DNA of 64,000 nt from Ricinus communis. Lineage: Eukaryota; Streptophyta; Magnoliopsida; Malpighiales; Euphorbiaceae. A program made the translations under genes and the position numbers. The DNA lies in contig NC_063258.1 of the NCBI RefSeq assembly GCF_019578655.1, positions 2,914,001-2,978,000 on the forward strand, written 5' to 3'. Positions within the stretch are counted from its first letter, which is position 1. Each line of letters opens with the position of its first letter. Below are positions 36,729 through 51,600 of the stretch, in pieces. Under the pieces are notes generated by a model. That model made no database searches. It was not told the DNA's origin and saw nothing but the letters and a program-made list of their open reading frames with translations.

Positions 36729-39571
36729 ATGGAAACTATATTCAAGGGATCGCCGTACACGCGGCGACATGATCTAGAGGCTGGAGGAAGCCGCTCTATT
36801 GACGACGATGACTCCTCTAGTCCCTTTGATATTCCTAACACTAAAAATGCCTCTATTGAGCGTCTCCGTCGCTGGAGGGTATTTACTATTTTCCTTTTTC
36901 TTTTTTAATTTTAATTTTCTCCTGCTAAAATGATATGTTTGGACCGCTTATGTTGTCTTTTTTTTTTTTTTTTTCTTTTGTGCCTCATGTGTTCTCTGTT
37001 AAAATCTGTATGCAATGTACACTACTGTGGAGATGTAATAAATCCAGCTTCTCTTTACTAATTTTTTTTTTTTTGAATAAAATGTGTATGTGTGTGTTTT
37101 TTTTTTTAAATTTTGAAAAGAAAAGACTGTAGCATGTTTCTGTGAATTTTTTTTGCTGTACCTTGTTGTTCGCTGAAGGCTAATTGGTATGCATGTTTTT
37201 TTTTTGGGCAGCAAGCTGCACTTGTACTGAATGCTTCTCGGCGGTTCCGATACACCTTGGACTTGAAAAAGGAAGAAGAGAAACAGCAAATACTAAGAAA
37301 GATAAGAGCACATGCTCAAGTCATACGAGTACGTGAACTCTCTAACTTGAATGCTCTTCTTTTATTTATATTTTTATATGCATTTTGCATAAGCTTATGT
37401 TTTAACACATGTGTTTTCCTACCAGGCTGCGTATCGATTTAAAGCAGCTGGGGAGCAAGCAAATGGTATTTCTTTCGTTTTTCTTTTCTCCTTTTCTCTG
37501 TTTATTGTTTTAAATTCATGTTAATTATTGGATACTAAGTTGTGCAACAACTATGATGTATTGTAATATTAATTAGGCAGATAATTTTAGTCTTCTATTT
37601 TTTATTAGCCTTTGCACTTAACTCATGTGATTATTTGATTTAGAAAAAGATGCTTTGATACTTCTACCATGCTAGCTACTTTCCCATTTCAGATGATGAT
37701 GATGTGTGTGTGTGTATGCTGCTCTGCCTATTGTACACTTTTAAACCGTTCATCCACTTTTGATATATGTTACATTGTTTGTCGCAAAGTTCAAAAGAAT
37801 AGTAGGCTGAATTTTGGGACTTTATAGATCATTGCTTCTTGTTGGTATGAGCTTTATTATTTTCTTTTGCCCTGACAGGAACCATAGAATCACAGTCAAT
37901 TCCCAAAGGTGATTTTGGAATTGGACAAGAAAAACTATCTACAATAACAAGAGATCATAAACTTGATGAGTTGGAGGAAATTGGGGGGGTAAATTTACCA
38001 TAAATATTTTCTCGTGGTTTATTGTGGACTATTTTAGGCTTTATTTTATTTTCTCTCTTTTCTTGCATCAGGTAAAAGGGCTTTCTAATCTGTTAAAAAC
38101 CAATATAGAGAAGGGAGTCCATGGTGATGATGCTGATTTACTTAAGCGCAAAAATGCATTTGGATCAAACACGTATCCTCAGAAAAAAGGAAGGAGTTTC
38201 TGGGTAAGCATAGATTTTTAGTTTCAAGTTGTTTTTCTTTTCTCTTTTCTTTTGCCTATTATAAGCTACTAGCGAAGAAATAATGAGGATTCTTAAATCT
38301 TCATTGACTATGTTGCAGATGTTCCTTTGGGAAGCTTGGCAAGATCTTACCTTGATCATATTGATGGTTGCTGCTGTGGCTTCTTTGGTGCTGGGTATAA
38401 AAACAGAGGTGGGTTTGCATAGGCTTGCTAATTATTTGTATTACTATTTTATTTATTTGTAATTTTTAGAAACTTATTTGTTGATGCTAGATAGCAGGAC
38501 AATAAGTATGTAGTATTGATGAGCAAAACATTGTTTAATTGAAGGAAAAGAAGTTATGCATGTTCAAGGTTTATATACATACACAAATATATTACGTGCA
38601 TCGCTATGCAAGCACAGGCATAGATTATTTCATAACAAGAAAATGCACCTAGGTTAACAAAACCAGATACTAATTTTCCATTTTTAGGTTGTAGAATAAG
38701 AGTAGTGAAAGTAACTGATTTAGTGGATTGGCCGAATTGGTTTGAAATTATCATAGACATCCTTATATTACCCATATGGTGAAGGAATATAAAGTAGGTA
38801 AGGCTCCATTTGTTTATCAGAAAATATTTAAAAATTTTAGAGGAAAGCTACTGCCCATTTTCTAGTGCTTGGTGCGTCTAGGCAAATTGGGCAATGGAAA
38901 ACCTTTCCTATTTAAAGGGAAAGTCAAACCATTTTCAAGGACAGTGTCACTTCTTAAAAGAAGTCATTCCCAGATTTCTCAAACATATAAAAAATGGAAA
39001 AATTTAATAAAAAAACTACATAGGCAGTCAGGTAAACATCAACTAGTATATCAACTACCACCAATTACCTCTCATGATCACTTTTGTCATTTTGCAGTCC
39101 TTGGCGACAGCTCTAAGTTCATTTCTCTTGTAATTTTCTCTTTATTGATTATAGAAACTTAAAGGTTTAACAAGTGCATGTCTTTCATTGAAAGAAAATT
39201 GATATTTTCCAGTTTATTCTAATTACCAAAAACTAATTTTGTTAGGGAAATGTTTTCTGCAGAGAAAACTGCGCAGAAACAATTGTTTTCTGCAGAAACA
39301 CAGGGAGTCTAATTTTGATGTTTTCTTTATGTGAGATTTGACTTTTGGTTCTTTCTACATGGTTACATAGTTCTAAGTGATCCTAGATACATAAGGTTTA
39401 TAATTCAAATGTGAAAACTGTAAAAACTAAGGCTAGTACTCGATGAATGTTGTTGATGGAATATCTGATTTTTTTGTAAAAGGAAAAATCTCGTCTTAAT
39501 GCGTAGCTTGTAGAAGCTCCTATGGACACTTTTTAAAAATTTTAGGACATGACATGGGAGGGAAACACTAA

Positions 39572-39629
<58 letters not shown>

Positions 39630-42600
39630 AATACAAGTTTTTATAATTATTCAAATTTAAACCATATAATAATAAAACTATATATTTCATATAAACAAAA
39701 TTTGGTTCATTTTACTAATATCCTATACATAATATTTGATAGCAATTTTTTTATATGTGCGTGTCTTATATTTTTTTAATTACATTTTAAATATCATGGG
39801 ATAATTAGATTAAAAAATTTAAGGCCAAGTGCATAATTATGCTCCCGAACTTTGGTCATTTAGTCAGTTTAATAATCTAATTTTTGATGTAACCTAATAG
39901 ACACCTGAACTTATTGTTTGCGATATTTTAACACTTTGACATGTGTCTTCATTCATTCAGTACGTTCACATGTATTGCATAAATGTGTTTAAATACTACC
40001 AAAAAATAAAATTCAGGCGTATATTAGGTTAAATTGAAATCTAAAAGTGTTTAGATATTAAGAAAAGTAAGGTTCCGGTGTCTGTTAAGTTATACTGAAA
40101 GATAAAGTGTTCAATTGACTAATCAATACAAGTTCAGGGGCATAAATATGTATTTAACCAAAATTTAGTCTTAGGCTAATTGTGGAATTTAAATTTACGG
40201 GGTTAAATTCCTGTATAGTCTAATTTTTAAAATATTAAAATTGCCTTGTCATGCCCTAAAGTGTCCAAACTGTGTTTTTTTCCAAACTGTCTTTTAAATG
40301 TGTCCTATCCGTGTCGGTAAAAATAAAAATAATAAAATATCCCAACATGTACAGACCTGTGTAGGACACGTGTCCATTTTGGAGAAGTTTTTGACATGGA
40401 CACTTCTACCTCTTAGAAGTGCTTCCTAGTTGTTCCTCATTACCTGGGGTATACGTAAAAGTGGCAATAGAAAATGTTTTTCGCTTGATGGAGAATGTAA
40501 TTTCCTGTTTTCAAATTGATTCTGGTCTCCGAACTTATAATTCATCATTGCAAGTACTTGTACAGCCTTCTGCTTCCTTTTGTTCTTTTATCTTTTCGTT
40601 AATTATTGTTTTCATGTTCTCAATATTGGTCTCTTTTATATGCCATTTATGTGAACCTGATATATTCTTAGTACTTTACAGTTGTTTCATGTCTTGGACT
40701 TCATTTTGTCGTACAGGGTATCAAGGAGGGATGGTATGATGGGGCCAGCATTGCTTTTGCTGTTATTCTTGTCATTGTTGTGACAGGTACAGAGATGCAA
40801 GTGCAACCTTTCTCTTAATTGGTTTTGCTTTATGCATAATAGTCTAGTGGAGTCTGATATGTGAAGAAACTTCCTCTATCGCATGGGCAAATGTTCTTGG
40901 GACAATTGAGCATTTGATTTCTCACACATGTACAGACTAGTTAATCAATTGTAGATCCATTAAAATACTCTATTACAGCTGTTCATTATCTTAAGAAAAG
41001 TAGGGTTGTAATTGGGTATGTGTATTTGAGCTTAATAAAGATCTAGAAGCTTTTATTTTGCTGATTTGAGTAAATATACATATTGGCTAGTCTAAGTATG
41101 CCAAACTGTTTGCACAAACAAAAACATATGCACATACATGTTTTTATCTTTTAACTATTATGGGAGTATGATAATTTCAAAATGTATATGAAGAGCTTTA
41201 ATGTTGTGTGAGTTGATGTTTTGTTTTTAAATTGAGTTTCTTCTTAATGGACAGTGGTCTGATGTCTATCCCACAAGCCCTTAATTGGTTTTGGTCAAGG
41301 AAGATTTTCTTTTCTTGTTAACATAGAAAGTGCATACTGTGTGGGATAGGGACTTGATGCCTGTATGTAAGTGTTGGTTCAATCCCATAGTTTTCCGCCT
41401 CCGAGGGAAGCATCATTTTGGGAGGCAGAGCATCAGGTTTTGAGTTTACTAGCAAGAACTAATTGAGAGACAGAGACCTTTAGAAAGAACTAATTTGAGA
41501 GATACAGACTGTAATTCTCTTGAATGCATCTCTCTCATAGTGGATTCTGTAGAGTAGCTGATTTGCTAAACCACCTTATAGCTTTTTTTTTTTCTTTCCT
41601 TATTTAGCTTTTATCACATAAATATCAGAGACGCTGCTGTATGCAAGCTCCTATTTTAATGCCTAAGGGTCCCTTTGCATGTCAGCAATGTAGGCTGCTT
41701 GCATTTTCCTGCAAGCATATTTATCTAAGTTTGTGTGTATTTATACTAGAAACTTCACAGCTGTGGGATTTTGTGTCAATTGTTGCTCCCTTGTTATTGT
41801 TCTGATACAAACAAGGGGATAAAGTGGTTGACTGTGGACATGATACCCCATGTATAGCTTATATAATAAGTAATTGTTCTTGTTTGATATCAATGTTCAG
41901 AGTTCTTCAACTTCCTATCCCTTTGGCTGGATAGGGTGGAAAGAAGGAATCATAACAGTACAACTAGTTAAATTTCTTTTATGACATTTACAAGGAGTAG
42001 CATAAATTAATTGACCATAGGGGTATTAAAGAAGATCGGGCTCATTTTGCTCTCCCTTTTTATTACCAATCTGCCCAAATTGCAGGGATTTTTCTTAAGA
42101 TTGTCCATCGAAAGAGATAAAATGACATTTTTCCTTTATTAGTTGCTTTTTCTATTTGAGCATTGTAGGTCCCTTCTTCCTGACTTTTTCTCGTTTACAG
42201 TTCAGTCCTCCCTTTTCCTCCTCCACCAAATGCAGTGTTACTTCATTTGCTTGCTCCACTAATACATTAATGTCCACAAGATTCTTCTATGATGTGGATA
42301 ATACTGGTGATGATCAGATAAAAGTGTATCTGTTGAGCTTTCTGCATGTTAATTGATAGTCAAGTCTCGCTTTCTATTCTAGTCATTATTTTTTTGTTCT
42401 TTGTTAAACAATTCCAACTTTAAGAAGCCATAAAAATATATTATTATATGCTATTCCTCTGTTGAAGATTATAACATTTAATTCCTTTGATCTTCAGCTG
42501 TCAGTGATTATAAACAATCTCTTCAGTTTCAAAATTTAAATGAGGAGAAGAGAAATATACATATGGAGGTGCAATTTCATAGCGCTAGAAGTTCCTCTTC

Positions 42601-45600
42601 ACTTGAAATTTTCTTTTCATTTGTTATTTTTACTCATTCTTTTGTCTTTTACTATGAAATGTTTCTGCAGGTTATTAGAGGTGGGAAAAGAGTTGATGTT
42701 TCCATATATGATCTTGTTGTTGGGGATGTTGTGCCCCTCAACATTGGTGACCAGGTAGGTACATCAGCTCTATGTTCTTCTAATATATTTCACTTCCAGC
42801 TTCTTTGGCATATTGTGTTGACTCTTTGAATACATCTTTAGGTACCTGCTGATGGAATTCTAATTACTGGTCACTCTCTTGCAATTGATGAATCAAGCAT
42901 GACTGGGGAAAGCAAGATTGTATGCCCCTTCCAACTTATCCATAAGTTTGTGAATTGGTTAATGGTGCCCTGTTTATTATATGTGATTATTAATTCTGCA
43001 GGTACACAAGAATTCTAGAGAACCATTTCTAATGTCTGGATGTAAAGTGGCAGATGGTAGTGGCACCATGCTGGTATAGTTCATTTTGTTTCTCTTTGCC
43101 AAGCCCAGTTTTTTATCAACCTCTTTAATTTCTTATAGGCAATTTATGAAGCTATTTTAGGTTGGATCTTAGCAAATAATTGGTTTGAGCAAGCACTTCT
43201 CTCTGTTTCTTCATGAGCGACTTGTGCTTTCCTGCTGATTTTCAGTACTGCAACCAAACAACATATAATAAACTGTTTTCTCAACCAATGTATGTGCAGA
43301 ATAATTTCAGTGGAAGGTTATTGTGCATGAAACAAACTAATTGTGGCCTTGGCCTTTCTTAGAGTTATTTGGATATAATCTGATGGATGTCTGCAGATGT
43401 ATTCTATCAATTACCTTGTATAGATAAGGCACCTGGATACTTCAACTATTTTGAAATGTTCTAGCTGCTAGTTTTTGATCTGTCAAAAGACTCCGCGCAT
43501 TAGTTGCTGCGATAATAGTCCTGTAGTTATGCCTTTTTTGAAAAGCTTTGTAGTCTAAAAGGGGGAAAAGGAAAACAGAAAACGAGATACCTGAAGAAAG
43601 AGGTTTGGGACTGAATGCATTTCTGTAGGCTAATGGATTTGCAAACCATTACTTCTGGACTTATTGGAAGATTTTCACATATTTTAATATGTTCAGGCTA
43701 TTTAAGTCTTTAAGATCTATTTCCTCCCTTTCGATATGAATGGGCAAAGGAGAAAGGGGGAAAAACACTGAACGTGGAAGAGGTTTAAGATCGAATCAGT
43801 TATTATGAGCTAATAGATTTATGAAATTATGGTTTACTTGCTGAAGAAAGCATCTTATTTGAACCCTCATCAACAAAGTTTAATGTGTTCTTGGTTGAGG
43901 ATATTTTACAATGTACGTGGTCCTGTATTGAGGCTTTGGGCTAGGATATTGTAAAAGTTAGAAATCCAGATTTAATAGTGAGGGCGTTGACCATCATACT
44001 GGGGTTTATTTGTGCCTGCTTGCATGGATGTCGGCAACAAGAAGGTGCCATGTATTTCCTTTCCCCTTTGTAAGATGAGTCTTGGTATTCTATTGTCCCT
44101 CTCACCTCACCTCATGAGACTAAAAGGTCTATTTTTTTGGGTTCAGTTTTAGTTGATTATTTTCACTAGATTTTTTTCTAGTTGATAAACTCTTGGCCTG
44201 GCAATTGTGATGATATATTTAGCTAGGTCTGTCAATATATGTATATGTTGTCATTTCCTTTTTCCTAATTGGCACCAAGTCCATTGGATCTGATATTACA
44301 GAGTCCTCACCTTTTCTCTATGTTCTGTTATTTTGTGATTTTCCTGGAACTACATGGATGGTGCTCACTTCTGTTTAGAGATAGTTAGAATCATTAGGCG
44401 GCAGCAATGCAATCTTTCTTGTTTAGATATTGTTAGAATCTTTAGTATATTGCCTTCTTTTGAAAAAATTATCATTCAGTTATGACCGTCACACATTAGT
44501 TTATACGAAAAGGAATTATTGCAACAAATGTTGTTTTCTACTCGACATAAATTTGAAAAAACTTCTTCTTTTCCATTTAGCATAATAAAGGAACAAAAAT
44601 TAAGAGACCTTGGTGGTCTCAACTTGTCTTCATGGTTTCAATATTTTCTTTTTCCAGGTGACAAGTGTGGGGATTAACACTGAATGGGGGTTACTTATGG
44701 CTAGCATTTCAGAAGATACTGGTGAAGAAACACCGTTGCAGGTTGCTCTTCTCATTATTTCTGCAATTTCATTTTTCCTAGTTAAGTTCGGTATTATAAT
44801 CTCGGCTTATTTGTGATTAATGCTGGTAGGTGCGCTTGAATGGGGTTGCGACCTTCATTGGGATTGTTGGATTGACAGTAGCTTTTCTTGTCTTGATTGT
44901 CCTTATAGTTAGGTAACTGAGCTCTCTGTTGCTGCCTCTGCCTCTGGGTGTTTCCACGTTTGCATTTGTTTTTATTTTTTTGTAATTTGTTTTGCAACAG
45001 ATTCTTTACAGGCCATACAAAGAATGCAGATGGAAGTCGTCAGTTTACAGCTGGTAAAACCAGTGTTGGTGATGCAGTGGATGGAGCCATTAAAATTCTT
45101 ACTGTTGCGGTATGTGAACTTCTGATGAAATGCTCTTCATATGTGCATTTCTGGTGGTCAGCTAATGTTTGAAGTTCTTTTAGGTAACCATTGTTGTAGT
45201 TGCAGTGCCTGAAGGGCTTCCCTTGGCTGTTACTTTAACGTAAGTTTCTTTATATAGAATTTCTCTATACCCTGTTCAGCACTCTTTGATTTTAAGATGA
45301 GTTATTATTTTTTCTTTCAAAGTTTCTCTTTCATTATCATTTGTGATTGTGTGGGTTATTGGTTTTTGTAGCAGATTAATTTCCAACTTTCTTTAAGGCA
45401 GATTATGATTCTGAATTTGCTGCTTCCATTGTGATATTTACAATTTACTTTGCAACTTTTTTCAAAAATTTTCTTTCTGATGCAGGCTTGCCTACTCTAT
45501 GAGAAAAATGATGGCAGATAAAGCCTTGGTAGGTTGATTTTAGTTTGTCAGTTTTTTTTCTCCTCTTCAACTTTCACCACCTGTGCTAAATAGAGGTTGT

Positions 45601-48600
45601 ACTGCAGGTGCGTAGGCTTGCAGCCTGTGAAACCATGGGCTCTGCAACAACCATTTGCAGTGACAAAACTGGAACTTTGACCTTGAATCAGGTAAATTAT
45701 AATGCAGATTTAGCATAGTATGAACTTTGAAGGTTTATATATTTTCATTGTAAAGTGGGTGTATGTGGAGAATGGGTCACCACATTAGATATTTCTAGAG
45801 ATGCATGAAGTTCATTTGCATATGAATACTTTTCCTTTATGTAGTTAAATTTCCTAGAGCCATATAATGGAATAGTAACCGGTTTCCTGTTGTGAATTTC
45901 TGTTTGATCTCCTCAAGAGTTCATACCTGGTTTCAAACCATTTTAATAATGAGTGCCTGTTAATATTGAGTGGGTGTGTTTTGAAAGAAAATGTTCAGCT
46001 GCATGTTTGATTTGTTCTGAGGAAAGAGTTTGTTGCTGCACCTTTTCTGTTGGGCCATCTGTTATATGGAGGTGTACATAAAGTCTTCCTATATTTTCCA
46101 CCTGCTTGAATGAGCAATGTGTTTCTTTTATTTACAGATGACTGTTGTTGATGCTTATGTTGGTGGTAAAAAAATTGATCCCCCGGATAACAAGTCACAA
46201 CTGTCTCCTAACCTGTTCTCCTTACTGATTGAAGGCGTGTCGCAGAACACAAATGGAAGTGTTTTTATTCCTGAGGTACAAATATATAGTTTTTTCTATA
46301 TTTATTTGTATTCGTATCTTTACTTTCTAACTACAATGAAAGAAAGCAGAAAATCCAGCTATTATAGCATCACTGGAATCATGATGAGTCATTCCTTTTT
46401 GGCAGGATGGAGGAGAGACTGAGGTTTCTGGATCGCCAACAGAAAAAGCTATTCTTGTTTGGGGAGTCAAGGTTTCTTTTATGACTTAAATCTTTTTTGC
46501 CAGTGGTGAACTATAAGTTTCTAAACTCAGAATGGTTCTTTGCTCATAGCTGGGGATGAATTTTCAAGCCTCCCGATCAGAATCAACTATTATTCATGTT
46601 TTCCCATTCAACTCTCAGAAAAAAAGAGGCGGTGTGGCACTGCAATTGGTAATTTTGCTGGATTGCATCATAGTTTAGGGATAGCTGTTTTTTAGAAATG
46701 AAACAATATTTTCTAGTAATTTTCAGATTGATTTTGGAAAAAATAAACTTAACTGGCCTTTAAACTTAAGAGTGGCGGGTTCAAAGGCTAGATATTGAGG
46801 TACTTAGTATTCTAAGTGGTCGAATTGCCATTGAGTTGTTTTTAGTGATGAAACAACATTTTCTAGTAATTTTCGGATTGATTTTGGAAAAAATAAACTT
46901 AACTGGCCTTTAAACTTAAGAGTGGCGGGTTCAAAGGCTAGATATTGAGGTACTTAGTATTCTAAGTGGTCGAATTGCCATTGAGTTACTCTTAACTGTC
47001 TGTCAGATTTGCTTCCCCAATATCTGGCCTATTTTTCTTTTCTGTTATCTTAGTTGAGCTGATCGTGATGATTTTAAAAGAATGGACCAAACTAACATTG
47101 CAAAATTTTGTTCTTCTATGGATTAAGAAACTCAATTATCTTTTACAGGAGTCGTTTGGATATATTTGTTAAGCAAAACATGAATAGCTAAATTATAAAG
47201 CATTTATTTATAAAGCATTTATTTATTTATCTTTTGATTTTCTTGTATTTGTTAAGACTTCCTTCAATAATAATGTTACAGAATAGCCTTTATATGTGTA
47301 TTCCTTAACCTTCTGGATATCTATGTTACTTATGGACTTTTGCCAATAAAAATATAAATGCTTTTTGGCCAAACTAGAATCATAGTAAATGCAATGATTA
47401 AAATCTGTTCTGCTGTTGCAATTCAGTGACTTCTTTTCCAAAATTCTGTTGTATTTTACAGCCTGATTCTGAAGTGCATATACATTGGAAGGGGGCTGCC
47501 GAAATAGTTTTAGCCTCCTGCACAACATACATGGATGGAAATGATCAACTAGTACCGTTGGATGATGAAAAGGTTTCTCCAAATGCTTATGTTCTGAAAG
47601 TTCCATTTGTTAGAAATAGTTGGTTGTAGTCCTCCTGTGTCTAATTGCTATACTAAACATTTTAGACAAGTTTTTTTCTTGTTTGTTTTTGTTAGAAGTT
47701 ATATTTATTCTACATTGCTCGTTATTGGGCTGTTATAGTGTATATAAGTGGATTGGACACCCTCTTTCTTTGAGTTAGCTTTTGGGAATGAGTTCTAGCC
47801 AAGCCCATTTATCATGGTATCAGAGCCGGCCTTTGGTCTGCGATGATGGGTATGAACCCAGCCCGTTTATATGACACACTAAGCGTGAGGGAGGGTGTTT
47901 GAAGTTATATTTATCCCATAATGCTCGGTTATTGGGCTGTTATAGTGTATATAAGTGGATTGGGCACCCTCTTCCTTTGAGCTAGCTTTTGGGAATGAAT
48001 CCTACTCAAGCCCATTTATCAGTTTTAAATCTTACAAAAGAGGCTTCTATTATTTTTGGTTTCATGTATGATATTTTAGACGATACCATGTGAAAAACTG
48101 GCTACTCTTTGCAGGCTTTATTTTTCAAGAAATCTATTGAAGATATGGCAGCTCACAGTTTGCGTTGTATTGCTATTGCTTATCGACCTTATGAGATGGA
48201 TAAAATTCCAGTTAATGAACAAGACCTGACTCAATGGCAGTTGCCTGAGGATAATCTTGTGTTGCTAGCTATAGTTGGCTTAAAGGTACTAATTTTGATT
48301 GAACTTATAGGGATGCCTGTTTTGATGGTTCAATTTATTTCTTTTTCTGCTTTTTGGGTTTTGTTGTCTTATTTATTTTGGTCATTCTTTTATTTCGTTT
48401 TATTTTTGCTGACATTAGGATTTAACAATTTACAAAATGCCAGATAAGACTCTTAATGTTGTCACATTGTCCTGTAGACCCATTTTGCATGTGTTGTAAT
48501 ATAACTACCTTATTGCATGAACCCTTGCACAATCTAATTGTGCATATTTATAATTTAATCTTATCAAAGATAATTACTGAATGATGATTTTTTAATTTGT

Positions 48601-51600
48601 AATATAGTGATCTTGAAACGATACTGTAATTGGTCACTGAGGCAAATGTGAAATGAAGCAACAGTAGCATTATCATTCTTTAACCAAAAAAGTCTATTCC
48701 TTAAGGTATTTTAGAATCTTTTTCTTATTTTATTCTTGACAAAACAATTAACTTCGTCTGCAAACACAGTAGAGCTTCAATAGAAGGGAAAAGGAAATAA
48801 AATCAGAACACATAAAACTGAAGCAATGGTTAATCCATTTTCTTGTACACTCTGCATCTATCTATCGCACAGAAACACATATGCGGACACATATGTATAT
48901 GTAGTTAGTACAACATTTCAATATTATGTGATTCTTTCATTTATTACAAAGGCATTTGAACTAATTCCGTTGCAAACATCTTTATTTGTAATAATTTTAT
49001 TGCAATTTTCCAATTGTTAGTAGAGTTAACAAGTTCAATCTTCTATGGGATAAATTACATTGGAAACTGAACTTGCCACATTTCTTTTTTGGAAAAAGAA
49101 TTTTAATTTTTTTAATATTCAAATATGAATTTCACTGCATTTAGCAGCATTTTTAGAATTTTACTCGTAGAGTTATGGCATAAAGATCTCTTTTGGGTTG
49201 CTTATGTGGCATCTAAGTATAATAAGTTTAGTAAAATTAGAATTGAAGTTGTTGCTTGCATATGGATTTCACAAAGATTTGTAGATGCTCCGAGCATCAC
49301 CCAAGAATGTAAAGACCTGTTTAGCATAATAATTTGTTTTGAGACTCAATGCAGGACCCTTGTCGCCCTGGAGTCAAAGAAGCTGTGCAACTATGTCAAG
49401 ATGCTGGTGTGAAGGTATGCTTATGATGCCAAAGTTAATTGAAATAGTGAAGACATTCTATTGTGATTATGTCTTTAATGAGAATTTCTCAGTTCATTGT
49501 GGTATTGTCTGTCCTTTGTCTTTCCAATTTATGATTTTATTTTGGGAAAAGGTGCATTTTTACCCCCCATGTTTCTTGTGTTGAGTAGATTAGCCTCTAA
49601 AATATTTTTCGGCACAAATAAACCCTTAAACTAATGAAAACCTTGAATCTATACCCCTCTCCCAACTTAATATTTAACAGATACTAACCCTGTTAATAAT
49701 TAAACATAAAATATACTTAAAATGATAATGTAGCATTATAAAATAAATAATTAATTAAAAATAAAACAAAAAATATTACAATTATTTCTTTTCACCCTTA
49801 CCCACCTCTACTATGGGTACCACCACAACCACTGACACCACCGGCCATGGTAGTGGTTCTCTCAACTGCAAATCAGGCCCATTCTTTGGTGTTTGGTTCT
49901 CTCTAATCCTTGCTCATGTATCTTTTTTCTTTATCTCACTGCTCATCACCACTTTCTATTAAATCCCTCTTGGTCTCGTGGCCGCTTGCTTTCTAATCAG
50001 TGTTTGGGCTTCTCTTTAGTTCAAGTGTCTTCAGCTTGACAACCATGGCTGCTTAATGAATTAAAGTCGTAGAAGTAAACAACTCTCTGTTTTACTGGTG
50101 ACAAAGGATCAATGGTTACGATATGGCTGGCATATGCCGGAAAATGAAGATACTTTCATTTCAAATCTTCAAAGAATCATTCAATTCCTGCATCAATTGA
50201 ACGGCTTACCCACTCTCTTCCGTTCAAGTGTCTACTCTTTGCACTATGCTTTTAGTGAACGGTTTGAAGTTCAAACTGCAGAATTCAAATTTTTGAAGCT
50301 TTTGGAGTTGATAATCATAGGATTCAGATCTGTAATAATAATAATGAGGAGGACGACGATTGCAGTTTTGAGGTTCCTATTTTGGATGGTTCGGTGAAAA
50401 AATGGGTGCAGGGAGGATCGAGGATGCTAGTTTAGTATAGGCAGTTGATGAATGGGGAAATAAAAGAGAGATTGTCTTTGTATTTGATTGAATCAGTTTT
50501 TGTTGCATGTCCTTCCGAAAAACAACATGGGATTGATTTTCTCAGGTTTATTAATCAACTTTCTGTCAGTGTGTTAATCAACTTTCTGTCAGTGTGTTCT
50601 TTCTTTAAGATAATTCTTACATTAAAGAAATAGCCTCATCAAGAACTTTTTGCGTATATGAAGAGGTTTGGTTTTGTATTTTTGCATTAGTGGGTAAATT
50701 CTTTTAGTATGATCGCCTGAGTTGTGAGTACTATTTGTAGTTGAGAACCACTAGCATGACTGGTGATGGTAGTGGTTGTGGCGGCAGTGACGGTGGAGGG
50801 TGGGTAAGGGTGAAAACAAGTAATTGCATTCTCTTTTGTTTTATCTTTAATGAATTATGTAAATAATGTGTTAGCCAATCACTCATTGACACATAAATTG
50901 TTATTTTTTTATTTTTAATTACAGCGGGTGATTATATTTCACATCATCATTTTTAACATTTCTTATGTTTAATTATTAATAGAGTTAGTGTCTGTTAAAT
51001 ATTAAGTTGGGAGAAGGGCATAGATTCAAGGTTTTCATTAGTTTAAGGATTTATTTGCTCCTATAAATAGTTTTGGGGCTAATCTGCTCTATGCACGAAA
51101 CTTTATGGGCAAAAATGCACCTTCTCCCTTTAATTTTTCTTTTCAGTTCTGATGTTTCCTTAAGAAAAAAACTACATGGTTATCCTTTTGGGAATTGCAA
51201 TTAGATACAAACCCAGTATTGCATTCTTGCAATTATTGTTAACTTCAGCACACTAATATTGCAACTTACAATAGTAATTTGAAGAAGTCTTAAATTATCT
51301 TTACTTCTCCATAGGTGCGCATGGTCACTGGTGATAATATTCAAACTGCTAGAGCAATTGCTTTGGAATGTGGGATTCTAGGTTCAGATGAAGATGCAGT
51401 GGAGCCTATTCTTATTGAAGGAAAAGTTTTTCGGGCCTACTCAGATGAAGAAAGGGAAAAAGTTGCCGAGAGGATATCTGTATGACCATGGATCTATCTT
51501 AAAAGTTCTTTTTGTATCTTCATATGCCTATTCATGTCGTAATAGTATTACTTGTGGTGGTAGGTATGTTAGAACTTTATGCTTGACCTAATTGGATGTG

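Noticed and set aside
47815..47827. Fragment of a tRNA-Met gene or stray viral primer site
   Set aside because: It sits between two direct LTRs with a target duplication, so it is the primer site of a TRIM.
50098..50397. Possible transposase in the Mutator-like element
   Set aside because: No zinc-finger or DDE-type pattern is visible, and the frame is too short for a transposase.
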